From: Candidatus Eiseniibacteriota bacterium
GTDB taxonomy: Bacteria > Eisenbacteria > RBG-16-71-46 > CAIMUX01 > VGJL01
DNA: 10,874 nt
Direction: 5' to 3'
Assembly (NCBI GenBank): GCA_014729455.1
Contig: WJJW01000054.1
Coordinates: 1-10,874, forward strand
The number at the start of each line of letters is the position of its first letter. Position 1 is the stretch's first letter. The notes beneath the pieces were generated by a model that saw nothing but the letters and a program-made list of their open reading frames with translations, was not told the DNA's origin and did no database searches. This document shows, piece by piece, positions 1 to 7,206 of this stretch. The position numbers and the translations under genes are program-made.

Positions 1-816
1 CTTCTCCTCCTTCGTCTCCGGCGTTGGAGCGGCGCGAATCTCATCGGCCAGCGACGTGACGAACCCGCCCGCGCGGGGCTCTTCGGGGGTCTCCGCAGCC
101 TCCTCGGCCGGCTCGTCGATCTCGAAGACGGTCTGGCCGGCTTCCTCCGGCCCCTGCGCCGCTTCGGGCGCGGCGTCGTTCTCCGCGGGCGCGACGTCGC
201 CCTCCACTGTCCCGCCGGGCTCCCCGGGGATCAGCTCGGCCGCGCGCTCCCGGAGGATCGCGGCGATGTCCGCCCCGCCGTTCCCCTCCGCCTGCTGCGC
301 CACCTCCTCGAGAAGGTCGGCCGCGCGGCGCTCGTGACCGGCGCGGACGTAGAGCTCCGCGAGGCGGAGCGTCACCTCCACCTTCGGGCCGCTCAGCTCG
401 GCGATCCGCTCGAGCGTCTCGGTGTATTCCTCGCCGGAGACCTCTCCTCCCGACTTGTCCAGAAACGCGAGGAAGTGCGTCACCGCTTCCCCGGCGAGCC
501 CCTCCTTCGCGTAGAGGTCGCCCAGGCGCTGGTAGGTCCGCGCCCGGGTCGGGTCGGCCCGGAGGATCTTCTTTCCGATCGCGATCGCGTTGCGATAGAG
601 GCCGACCCGCTCGTACGCCGCCACGGACTCCTGGAACGCGCGGATCGCGTCCTCAAGCCGCTTGCCGCGGATCAGGAGGTCGCCGTGGAAGACGTAGTCG
701 TACGGATCCGGGTCCCCTTCCTGGAGAAGCCGATCCATCGCTTCGATCGCCCGCTGGATCTGCCCGTTCCGCACGAGGTCCTGGGCCTTCCTGCGAACGC
801 TGGTGCTTTTCTCCAA
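1..816 (-). CDS. Tetratricopeptide-repeat protein, C-terminus cut by window edge
   Basis: The reading frame is open from 816 to the left edge, giving 272 residues without a stop, so the C-terminus lies outside the window. Helical TPR-like pairs fill about residues 5-170. Examples are the segment with NGQIQRAIEAMDRLL (18-32), then GKRLEDAIRAFQESV, then LYRNAIAIGKKILRADP followed by ARTYQRLGDLYAKEGLAGEAV. From about residue 200 the chain becomes Ala/Glu/Pro-rich and acidic, probably a disordered linker. TPR domains bind protein partners; no enzymatic motif is visible and the partner is unknown. I chose the TTG at 814-816 because the frame has an in-frame stop at 883-885, no ATG or GTG occurs between that stop and the TTG, and a good Shine-Dalgarno sequence lies 7 bases upstream. 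There is no signal peptide, so it is probably cytoplasmic. It follows hutI on the same strand after 119 bases, so co-transcription is possible but not shown. Confidence 0.8.
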   Translation of the reverse strand, partial: MEKSTSVRRKAQDLVRNGQIQRAIEAMDRLLQEGDPDPYDYVFHGDLLIRGKRLEDAIRAFQESVAAYERVGLYRNAIAIGKKILRADPTRARTYQRLGDLYAKEGLAGEAVTHFLAFLDKSGGEVSGEEYTETLERIAELSGPKVEVTLRLAELYVRAGHERRAADLLEEVAQQAEGNGGADIAAILRERAAELIPGEPGGTVEGDVAPAENDAAPEAAQGPEEAGQTVFEIDEPAEEAAETPEEPRAGGFVTSLADEIRAAPTPETKEEK

Positions 817-823
817 CCGATCT

Positions 824-829
824 CTCCCT
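824..829 (-). promoter_or_regulatory. Shine-Dalgarno site for the TTG-started TPR gene
   Basis: On the minus strand the sequence reads AGGGAG, then 7 bases, then TTG. This spacing is normal for a bacterial ribosome binding site. It decides the start of the TPR gene, since no ATG or GTG lies in frame before the upstream stop at 883-885. Confidence 0.6.
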
Positions 830-863
830 TGGAGCCGCGGGGGAAAACGGAACTTCCCCGGGA

Positions 864-879
864 AACCGGCTGCCCGGTT
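864..879 (-). terminator. Weak hairpin in the gap between hutI and the TPR gene
   Basis: AACCGG (864-869) and CCGGTT (874-879) can form a 6-bp stem with a 4-base loop. On the minus strand the nearest T run is TTTT at 844-847, about 16 bases past the stem, so this is not a canonical intrinsic terminator. A second inverted repeat in the same gap, ATCCGG (896-901) with CCGGAT (918-923), has a 16-base loop. Either could attenuate or end the upstream transcript after hutI. Both could also be chance pairings in GC-rich DNA. Nothing else is recognisable in the 817-935 gap. Confidence 0.25.
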
Positions 880-935
880 CCTCTATCGACCCCCAATCCG
901 GCCTTCTCCAAGCATTTCCGGATCGGATCGGAGGG

Positions 936-2210
936 TCAGCCGAAGGGGGCGGCGGATGGGGAGACGGGGCGGCCTCGCTTGTACACGATCGACGGAACCA
1001 GGCCGCCGAGACGGTAGACGATCCCCGCCTCGTGCGGGGCGGGGAGCACCTGCAGGTCGGCCAGGCGACCCGGGGCGATCTGCCCCACCTCCCCGTCGAT
1101 CCCCAGGGAGCGGGCCGCCTCCGTCGTCGCGCCCCGGATCGCCTCGGCCAGGGGCATCTTCATCTCCAGCACGGCGAGGGTGAGGATGAGCGGCATGCTG
1201 TGGGTCATCGCGCTACCGGGGTTGCAGTCGGTCGCCAGGGCGATCTGGACCCCCGCCGCGCGGATCCGTTCCGGATCGGCGTAGCGGCGGTTTCCCATCG
1301 AAAACGACGTTCCGGGTAGGAGAACGGCGGTCGTCCCGGCCGCCGCCAGCGCCGCCAGCCCCGCGTCGGTCACCTCCATCAGATGGTCGGCCGAATCGGC
1401 CCCGAGCTCCCCGGCCAGCTCCGATGCGCCGCTCGGCGCGAACTCGTCTGCATGCACCCGCAGGCGCAGGCCGTGGCTCCGGGCCGCGACGAGGATCGCC
1501 CGGCTCTCTTCGGGGGTGTAGACCCCCTTCTCGCAGAAGACGTCGCAGTAGCGCGCCCGCGTCTCCGCGGCCACCCGGGGAAGCATCTCCTCCGCCACGA
1601 TCCGGACGTACTCGGCCCGGCGGTCGCGGTGCTCGGGAGGGAATTCATGCGCGCCGAGAAACGTCCCGATCAGGTCGCACGGGTGCTCGTCGTTCAGACG
1701 ATCGATCAGCCGGAGCGCGCGGATCTCCTGCTCGGTCTCGAGGCCGTAGCCGCTCTTCACCTCGACGGTCGTCGTTCCGAGCGCCAGCATCGCGTCCAGC
1801 CGGGCGCGCGTCTCCTCCAGGATCCGCTCGTCGGTCGCCGCACGGAACGACCGGACCGACGAGAGGATCCCTCCGCCGGCGGCGGCGATCTCCATGTACG
1901 AGCGGCCCTCGAGCCGGAGGGCGAACTCCTCCTCGCGGCTGCCGGCGAACAGCACGTGGGTGTGCGGATCGACGAAGCCCGGCAGGACCGTGCTCTCCGG
2001 CAGCGCGCGGATCTCCGTTTCCGGTCCCTCCCGGTCCCGCCGGATCGTCTCGGTCGGCCCGACCGCCGCGATCCGGTCCCCCGTGATCGCGACCGCTCCG
2101 TTCTCGATCACGCCGAGCGGCCCACCGTCCCCGCCGGAGGCGTGGGGATCGACGGTCACCAGCCGGCGGATCGAGTGCAGCAGCAGATCGGCGCGCGCCG
2201 GGCCGCTCAC
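936..2210 (-). CDS. hutI: Imidazolonepropionase (histidine degradation)
   Basis: This cytoplasmic amidohydrolase-superfamily enzyme hydrolyses 4-imidazolone-5-propanoate to N-formimino-L-glutamate, the third step of histidine catabolism. The 424-residue length fits the family (about 400-420). The metal-binding HxH is H83/H85 in DPHTHVLFAGSREEEF, the next metal ligand is H253 in VHADEF, and the catalytic/metal Asp is D328 in ATDCNPGSAMTHSMP. The segments TVEVKSGYGL (148-157) and FLGAHEFPPEH (184-194) are also typical of HutI. The start is GTG at 2208-2210, overlapping the hutU stop by 4 bases (GTGA), with a GGAGGAGGA Shine-Dalgarno run immediately upstream inside hutU. Translation is therefore probably coupled to hutU, which makes its substrate. 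All key residues are present, so it should be active. Confidence 0.97.
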   Translation of the reverse strand: MSGPARADLLLHSIRRLVTVDPHASGGDGGPLGVIENGAVAITGDRIAAVGPTETIRRDREGPETEIRALPESTVLPGFVDPHTHVLFAGSREEEFALRLEGRSYMEIAAAGGGILSSVRSFRAATDERILEETRARLDAMLALGTTTVEVKSGYGLETEQEIRALRLIDRLNDEHPCDLIGTFLGAHEFPPEHRDRRAEYVRIVAEEMLPRVAAETRARYCDVFCEKGVYTPEESRAILVAARSHGLRLRVHADEFAPSGASELAGELGADSADHLMEVTDAGLAALAAAGTTAVLLPGTSFSMGNRRYADPERIRAAGVQIALATDCNPGSAMTHSMPLILTLAVLEMKMPLAEAIRGATTEAARSLGIDGEVGQIAPGRLADLQVLPAPHEAGIVYRLGGLVPSIVYKRGRPVSPSAAPFG

Positions 2211-3889
2211 TCCTCCTCCATCGGAACCCGCAGGCCGGCCTCCCGGCCGAAGCGGATCGCCTCCTCGTAGCCGGCGTCGACGTGCCGGATCACGCCGCTT
2301 CCGGGATCCGTCGTGAGGACCCGCTCGAGCCGCGCGGCCGCTTCGGGCGTTCCGTCTGCGACGACGACCATCCCGGCATGGATCGAGTTGCCGATCCCGA
2401 CGCCGCCGCCGTGATGGATCGACACCCAGGAGGCGCCGGCCGCGGTGTTGACCAGCGCGTTCAGCAAGGGCCAGTCGGCGATCGCATCGCTGCCGTCCCG
2501 CATCCCCTCAGTCTCCCGGTAGGGGCTGGCCACCGAGCCAGCGTCGAGATGGTCCCGCCCGATGACGATCGGAGCGCGCACCTCCCCGCGGGCGACCAGA
2601 TCGTTGAAGACCGCGCCGATCTTCGCCCGCTCCCCATAGCCGAGCCAGCAGATCCTCGAGGGAAGTCCCTGGAAGGCAATGCGTTGCTGGGCCATCTTGA
2701 TCCATCGCGTTAGGGCCGCGTCGTCGGGAAAGGTCTCCAGGATCGCCGCGTCGGTCCGGTGGATGTCGGCCGGCTCACCGGAGAGCGCCGCCCAGCGAAA
2801 CGGGCCCTTGCCGCGACAGAAGAGCGGGCGGATGTAGGCCGGTACGAATCCGGGATAGGCGAACGCCTCCTCGAACCCCGCCTTCCGCGCCTGCCCGCGG
2901 AGGTTGTTGCCGTAGTCGAAGACGGTGCAGCCCGCCTTGAGGAATCCGACCATCGCCTCGGTATGCGTCCGCATCGAGCGCATCGAGCGAAGGATGTACT
3001 CCTCCGGATCACGCGCCCGCAGCTCCATCGCCTCGACGAACGGGAGCCCGGCCGGGACGTAGCCGTTCAGCTCGTCGTGCGCGGAGGTCTGGTCGGTGAC
3101 GACGTCCGGGCGTTCTCCCCGCCGGAGCAGCTCGGGCAGCACCTCCGCCGCGTTGCCGAGCAGACCGATCGATACCGCCTCCTTGCGGTCGACCGCCTCG
3201 CGGACCCACCGGAGCGCCTCGTCGATCGACTCCGTCCTCCGATCGAGGTAGCGCGTCTCGATCCGCCGGTCGATCCGCTCCGGATCGACCTCGACCACCA
3301 GCGCCACCCCCTCGTTCATCGTCACGGCGAGCGGCTGGGCACCGCCCATCCCGCCCAGGCCGGCGGTCAGCACCCACCGTCCGGCGAGCGATCCGCCGAA
3401 ATCGCGGCGCGCGATCTCGGCGAAGGTCTCGTAGGTCCCCTGCAGGATCCCCTGCGTCCCGATGTAAATCCAGCTCCCCGCCGTCATCTGCCCGTACATG
3501 ATCAGACCCTTGCGCTCCAGCTCCCGGAACTTCTCCCACGTCCCCCAGGCGGGGACGAGGTTCGAGTTGGCCAGGAGCACGCGCGGCGCGTCGGGGTGCG
3601 TGCGGAAGATCGCGACCGGTTTGCCGGACTGGACGAGGAGCGTCTCGTCGTTCTCCAGCCCCTCCAGCGCCCGCACGATCGCTGCGAACGCCTCCCAGTT
3701 CCGGGCCGCCTTGCCGGATCCCCCGTAGACGACCAGATCGTCCGGCCTCTCCGCGACCTCCGGATCGAGGTTGTTCATCAGCATCCGCAGGGCCGCTTCC
3801 TGGACCCAGCCCTTGCAGCGAAGGGTGGTGCCGCGGGGCGCCCGCACCGTCCGGGGCTCGGCCGCCGACGGCCTGTCCGACTCGCTCAT
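2207..3889 (-). CDS. hutU: Urocanate hydratase (urocanase)
   Basis: This enzyme hydrates urocanate to 4-imidazolone-5-propanoate using tightly bound NAD+, the second step of histidine catabolism, in the cytoplasm. Its 560 residues match the family (about 555). Visible landmarks are YGGSGKAARNWEAF (55-68), the NAD-binding glycine-rich loop GLGGMGGAQ (177-185), DQTSAHDELNGYVPAG (266-281), YGNNLRGQA (326-334) and the urocanase signature FQGLPSRICW (406-415) with its conserved Cys414. The C-terminal GRDHLDAGSVASP and HHGGGVGIGNSIHAG segments are also intact. The ATG at 3889 sits 6 bases after GGAGG and overlaps the stop of the upstream helicase gene as ATGA. It shares a 4-base overlap with hutI downstream. 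hutH is not adjacent, which is unusual for a compact hut operon but not rare across bacteria. Confidence 0.98.
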   Translation of the reverse strand: MSESDRPSAAEPRTVRAPRGTTLRCKGWVQEAALRMLMNNLDPEVAERPDDLVVYGGSGKAARNWEAFAAIVRALEGLENDETLLVQSGKPVAIFRTHPDAPRVLLANSNLVPAWGTWEKFRELERKGLIMYGQMTAGSWIYIGTQGILQGTYETFAEIARRDFGGSLAGRWVLTAGLGGMGGAQPLAVTMNEGVALVVEVDPERIDRRIETRYLDRRTESIDEALRWVREAVDRKEAVSIGLLGNAAEVLPELLRRGERPDVVTDQTSAHDELNGYVPAGLPFVEAMELRARDPEEYILRSMRSMRTHTEAMVGFLKAGCTVFDYGNNLRGQARKAGFEEAFAYPGFVPAYIRPLFCRGKGPFRWAALSGEPADIHRTDAAILETFPDDAALTRWIKMAQQRIAFQGLPSRICWLGYGERAKIGAVFNDLVARGEVRAPIVIGRDHLDAGSVASPYRETEGMRDGSDAIADWPLLNALVNTAAGASWVSIHHGGGVGIGNSIHAGMVVVADGTPEAAARLERVLTTDPGSGVIRHVDAGYEEAIRFGREAGLRVPMEEE

Positions 3890-5997
3890 CCTTCTCCTCC
3901 CGTCTCACCGGCCAGACCGCCGGGATCCCGAAACCACGCCTCGGCGCCGCGGATCAAGTCGTCCCAGGTCCCCACCGGCTCGGTGGGGCCGCCGAGGACG
4001 CGCTGGAACCGTTTCCCGTACCCGCGCCGCAGGATCCGGGGATCGAGGACCACGAAGATCCCGCGATCCCCCCGGCGCCGGATCAGCCGGCCGAACCCCT
4101 GCCGGAACCGGACGATCGCCTCGGGAAGCATGTAGTCCGCGAACGGATCCTTCCCCTCCTCGCGGAGCCGCTCGGAGACCGCCTCGACGAACGGGTCCGC
4201 CGGCACCGGGAACGGCAGCCGCGCCATCACGAGGATCTCGAGATGGTCCCCGGGGAAGTCGACGCCCTCCCAGAAGCTCGCCGCCCCGAGCAGCACGGCG
4301 CGCTCGCTCTTCTCGAACCGCTCCACGAGAACCGAGCGGTTCGCGGTCCGTCCCTGAGCATAGACCCAGATCCCCCGATCCTCCAGGGGGCGGCGGATCC
4401 GGTCGTAGACGTTTCGCAGTGCGGTGTGCGCGGTGAACAGCACGAGGAGCTTGCGGGGGATCGCCTCGGCGAGCCGGACCACCCCGTCCGCGACGTCCTC
4501 GAGGTGCCCCGGCTCGACCGGATCCCGCAACGCGCTCGGCGCGAAGATCCGGACCTGCTTGCGGATCTCGAACACGGGTGGAAGGACGAGCGACTCCGTG
4601 TTCTCCGGTAGGCCGCACTGCGCGGCGAAGAAACCGGTCGATCCGTCCGCCGCCAAAGTCGCCGACGTCAAGACGAGCGGCCGGCCGTCGGCGAGGTGCT
4701 CCCCCAGGATCGCCCCGCTGTCGAGCGGACGGGCGCGCAGGCACGGCCCCCCTTCGGGGTCGAGTTCCTGCCAGTAGACGGTCGCCGCCTCACCCGCGTC
4801 GAGCAGACGATGCAAGGCGTCGATCTCCTCCTCCGTCCGACCGATCGCGGCGTCGATCTCTCCGAGGATCGCGTCTGCCTCCGGACCCTGTTCGTGGATC
4901 CCGCCCCGGATCGTTTCCCCGAGTCCGCGGTGCGCGCGCAGGAGAGCCCGGGCATCCTCGATCAGCGGCAGCGCCGATTCGGGGAACGGTCCTCCGGCGC
5001 CCGCCCCGAGGCGATAGCGCCGCCGCGCCCCCGGCTCGGGGAACCCCTCCGTCCCGCGCAGCGCCTCGAAGAACGCGCGCGAGGACTCCAGCAGACCGCC
5101 GAGCGAATCCTCCATCGCGCGGATCCGGCGGAGCAGATCGGTCCGGTCGACCTGCGAGACGAACCCCCGAATCAGCCGGCGCACGGCGTCGGTCACTCCC
5201 GGCTCCCCCTGCCCGCCGAGGCCCTGCAACGCCTCCTCCCAGCTTTTCGCGGAGACGGCGAGCGACAGGGCGTCCGCGGCCACGCCGGGGAGGTGGTGCG
5301 CCTCGTCGATCACGCTTCCGTCCCATCCCGGCAGGCCGATCCCCTCCCCGGTGATCTCGAGGACCAGGAGGGCATGGTTGACGAGCAGGACCTGCGCCTC
5401 GCGGGCTCGCCTCCGGGAGAGCTTGTAGGAGCATCCCGTCTCCGGCGTGCACTCGCGCGAGGCGCAGAAGCGCGCGTCGGAGGCGATCCGCGGCAGGAAG
5501 CGGCGAAGCCGGGGCGGGATCGCCGGTCCCTCGTCGAAGTCGCCCGACTCGGTCACCTGCACCCATCCCTCCAGGATCCGGAGCAGGACCTCGCCGTCGG
5601 TCGTGCCGGCGAGCTCTCCCCGCGCGGCGTCCCACCGACGGCGGCAGAGGTAGTTCCGCCGCCCTTTCAGGACCGCCGCGTCGATGCGCCGGTCGGACAG
5701 TCGCCGGAGAAGGGGGAGGTCGCGGCGCAGGATCTGATCCTGGAGATTGCGCGTATAGGTCGAGACGAGGAGGACCTTTCCCTCCTCCCGGGCCCATAGC
5801 GCGCCCGGAATCAGGTAGGCCAGCGACTTGCCGACGCCCGTCGGGGCCTCGACGATCCGCACCTCTCCCCGATCGAAGGTCTCGGCGACGGTCCGGGCCA
5901 TCTCGACCTGCTGGGAGCGCCACTCGAACCGCTCGACGCTCCGGGAGAGGTTCCCCGCGGGCGCGAAGATCCGATCGACCGCGCCGAGAAGGCTCAA
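3886..5997 (-). CDS. dinG: DinG-type Fe-S cluster ATP-dependent DNA helicase (XPD-like superfamily 2)
   Basis: This 703-residue protein matches the DinG/YoaA/XPD family, which are 5'-3' helicases that unwind D-loops, R-loops and flapped DNA during repair and replication. It shows a Q-like motif (FEWRSQQVEMA, 24-34), Walker A APTGVGKS (51-58), motif Ia VSTYTRNLQDQ (78-88) and the DEAH box VIDEAHHL (229-236). Near the C-terminus are SFWEGVDFPGD (574-584) and motif VI QGFGRLIR (633-640). Four cysteines, C118, C178, C183 and C189, have the C-x4-C-x5-C spacing expected for the 4Fe-4S cluster. There is no N-terminal exonuclease domain, so it resembles the E. coli-length form rather than the Firmicutes fusion. 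The start is TTG at 5995-5997, overlapping the DUF2304 stop as TTGA. The purine-rich GGGGAG upstream lies 11 bases away, a long spacing, so initiation may depend on coupling. It could be named YoaA-like instead of DinG; sequence alone does not separate them here. Confidence 0.93.
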   Translation of the reverse strand: MSLLGAVDRIFAPAGNLSRSVERFEWRSQQVEMARTVAETFDRGEVRIVEAPTGVGKSLAYLIPGALWAREEGKVLLVSTYTRNLQDQILRRDLPLLRRLSDRRIDAAVLKGRRNYLCRRRWDAARGELAGTTDGEVLLRILEGWVQVTESGDFDEGPAIPPRLRRFLPRIASDARFCASRECTPETGCSYKLSRRRAREAQVLLVNHALLVLEITGEGIGLPGWDGSVIDEAHHLPGVAADALSLAVSAKSWEEALQGLGGQGEPGVTDAVRRLIRGFVSQVDRTDLLRRIRAMEDSLGGLLESSRAFFEALRGTEGFPEPGARRRYRLGAGAGGPFPESALPLIEDARALLRAHRGLGETIRGGIHEQGPEADAILGEIDAAIGRTEEEIDALHRLLDAGEAATVYWQELDPEGGPCLRARPLDSGAILGEHLADGRPLVLTSATLAADGSTGFFAAQCGLPENTESLVLPPVFEIRKQVRIFAPSALRDPVEPGHLEDVADGVVRLAEAIPRKLLVLFTAHTALRNVYDRIRRPLEDRGIWVYAQGRTANRSVLVERFEKSERAVLLGAASFWEGVDFPGDHLEILVMARLPFPVPADPFVEAVSERLREEGKDPFADYMLPEAIVRFRQGFGRLIRRRGDRGIFVVLDPRILRRGYGKRFQRVLGGPTEPVGTWDDLIRGAEAWFRDPGGLAGETGGEG

Positions 5998-6368
5998 CGC
6001 CGGTCCGGCTCCCCGTCCCGTTCCTCTTCGGGAGCGGACGCTCCGGCGCGAAGGAGCGCGATCTCCTGCGCGAGATCGCGCTGCGCGTCGGCCAGCCTGG
6101 AAAGACGGATCGTCAGGTGCAGAACGATCGACAGCAACACGACGATGCAGATCAGGAAGAAGAAGGCGGGTGGGTAGTCGATGCCGATCAAGCGGCTCAG
6201 GGCGTCCGCCTGCCGCACGCCGAGCCCCGCGAGCACTCCGAACCCGGTCAGGACGAGCCAGAGGATCGAGTACTCGATCCCCAGCGCCCGACGGCGGGCC
6301 ATCCGCAGGACGGTGAGGAAGAGAAGCAGGCTCAGCCCGACTACGAAGATCCGCGCGCTCAGCGTCAT
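5994..6368 (-). CDS. DUF2304-family small membrane protein
   Basis: This 124-residue protein has three predicted membrane helices at about residues 5-21, 33-50 and 66-86. The pattern of LRMARRRALGIEYSILWL, then a short loop with IGIDYPP, then a third helix and a charged amphipathic coil (about 88-107) is typical of DUF2304. The molecular function of the family is unknown. Members commonly sit beside family 2 glycosyltransferases, and a role as a membrane partner in lipid-linked sugar transfer is inferred. The start is ATG at 6366-6368, with GGAGG 4 bases upstream, overlapping the glycosyltransferase stop as ATGA. The same frame is open further upstream to 7217, but that part is a shadow of the glycosyltransferase gene and lacks membrane-protein character. 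The C-terminal tail is hydrophilic and acidic. Confidence 0.85.
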   Translation of the reverse strand: MTLSARIFVVGLSLLLFLTVLRMARRRALGIEYSILWLVLTGFGVLAGLGVRQADALSRLIGIDYPPAFFFLICIVVLLSIVLHLTIRLSRLADAQRDLAQEIALLRAGASAPEEERDGEPDRR

Positions 6369-7111
6369 GTCGCCTCCTTTCCGGCCGTTCTCCGGGCTCC
6401 CGACAGGATCAGGAGGATGGAGAGCGTCATCTTCACGACATAGTACAGGGGACGGAGCCCACTGTGGATCGAAGCGCCGCCGGGCTTCTCGAACATCGTC
6501 ACCGGGATCTCCCGAATCGTGAAGCCGTTGCGACCGACGAGGATCAGCATGTCGGCGTCCGGGTAGTCCTGCGGGAAGTGGTTCCCGCGCGCGTGGAACC
6601 GGATCAGCCGCCCGCTCAGCGCCTGGAAGCCGCTCGTCGGATCGGTGATCGGCCGTCCGAGCGTCGCGCTCGCGACGCGCGCGAAGATCCACATTCCGAC
6701 GGCCCGCATCCACGACGGACGGTACCTCCCGCTGCCTTTCAGGAACCGGGAGCCGATCACCAGGTCGGCCGGACCGTCGAGCGCCTCCAGGAGCGCCGGG
6801 ATCCCGGACGCGTCGTGCTGGCCGTCCCCGTCGAGTTGCACCACCCGATCGAAGCCGCAGCGATCCGCATACCGGTAGCCGGTCAACAGCCCCGCGCCGT
6901 AACCGAGATTGATCGGATGCCGCACGACGCGGGCTCCGGCCCGCCGGGCTACCGCGCCGGTCCGATCCCGGCTGCAGTCGTCGACCACGAGGATCTCGGC
7001 GTCCGGGCGGATCCGGCGTACCCCGGCGATGACCTCCGCCAACCGCTCCTCCTCGTTGTAGGCGGGAATCAAGACCAGGAGACGCCCCGCGGGCTGAGCG
7101 TCGGGGGCCAT
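6365..7111 (-). CDS. Family 2 glycosyltransferase, polyprenyl-phosphate sugar transferase-like
   Basis: This 248-residue protein has a GT-A fold glycosyltransferase pattern resembling dolichyl-phosphate mannose synthase (DPM1)-like enzymes, which move a sugar from a nucleotide donor to a polyprenyl phosphate. Visible features are VLIPAYNEEERL (13-24), ILVVDDCSRDRTG (40-52), NLGYGAGLLTGY (68-79), the metal-binding DxD in QLDGDGQHD (D94/D96), VIGSRF (118-123) and TDPTSGFQALSG (156-167). A hydrophobic C-terminal stretch at about 222-238 may anchor it at the membrane. The exact sugar and acceptor cannot be read from sequence. It leads a run of five overlapping minus-strand genes and is followed by DUF2304, a common partner. 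The ATG at 7109-7111 has no clear Shine-Dalgarno sequence at proper spacing, so the message may be leaderless or the start may be imprecise by a few codons. Confidence 0.9.
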   Translation of the reverse strand: MAPDAQPAGRLLVLIPAYNEEERLAEVIAGVRRIRPDAEILVVDDCSRDRTGAVARRAGARVVRHPINLGYGAGLLTGYRYADRCGFDRVVQLDGDGQHDASGIPALLEALDGPADLVIGSRFLKGSGRYRPSWMRAVGMWIFARVASATLGRPITDPTSGFQALSGRLIRFHARGNHFPQDYPDADMLILVGRNGFTIREIPVTMFEKPGGASIHSGLRPLYYVVKMTLSILLILSGARRTAGKEAT

Positions 7112-7120
7112 GGCTGCAAA

Positions 7121-7149
7121 AGCCTACCCCAGGCCCGATTCGCTCACAA
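7121..7149 (-). promoter_or_regulatory. Possible promoter for the glycosyltransferase-to-hutI run
   Basis: On the minus strand TTGTGA (7144-7149) is followed after 17 bases by TAGGCT (7121-7126). The match is 4/6 to the -35 and 3/6 to the -10 consensus. Transcription would begin at or just before the ATG at 7111, which would fit the missing Shine-Dalgarno sequence. The matches are weak, and the sigma factor preferences of this organism are unknown. Confidence 0.3.
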
Positions 7150-7160
7150 GGGCTCGGTTC

Positions 7161-7190
7161 TTGCGCCTCCCGCCGTTCGGTTCGTACCCT
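7161..7190 (+). promoter_or_regulatory. Possible weak promoter for ligA
   Basis: TTGCGC (7161-7166) and TACCCT (7185-7190) are 18 bases apart, each matching 3/6 consensus positions. A promoter must lie somewhere in or near this 95-base divergent gap unless ligA is read from further upstream, but this particular pairing is weak. The ligA Shine-Dalgarno GGAGG lies at 7198-7202, 4 bases before the ATG. Confidence 0.2.
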
Positions 7191-7206
7191 CCCCATCGGA
7201 GGCAGG

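Noticed and set aside
672..911. Minus-strand open frame starting with ATG at 911, overlapping the TPR gene
   Set aside because: It is out of frame with the TPR coding sequence and has low-complexity Arg/Ser/Gly-rich composition. The TPR frame with TTG at 816 shows clear repeat helices.
2759..4135. Long open frame of 458 codons on the plus strand opposite hutU and the end of dinG
   Set aside because: It is a shadow of strong conserved genes, spans their junction, and has biased Arg/Pro/Asp composition without motifs.
3886..5997. DinG as part of a type IV CRISPR or other defence locus
   Set aside because: No cas genes, repeat array or defence neighbours are present. The length and Fe-S cysteine spacing fit ordinary housekeeping DinG, and the neighbours are metabolic.
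7112..7124. Small inverted repeat GGCT/AGCC just upstream of the glycosyltransferase start as an operator
   Set aside because: The 4-bp arms with a 5-base loop are too short to separate from chance in GC-rich sequence.
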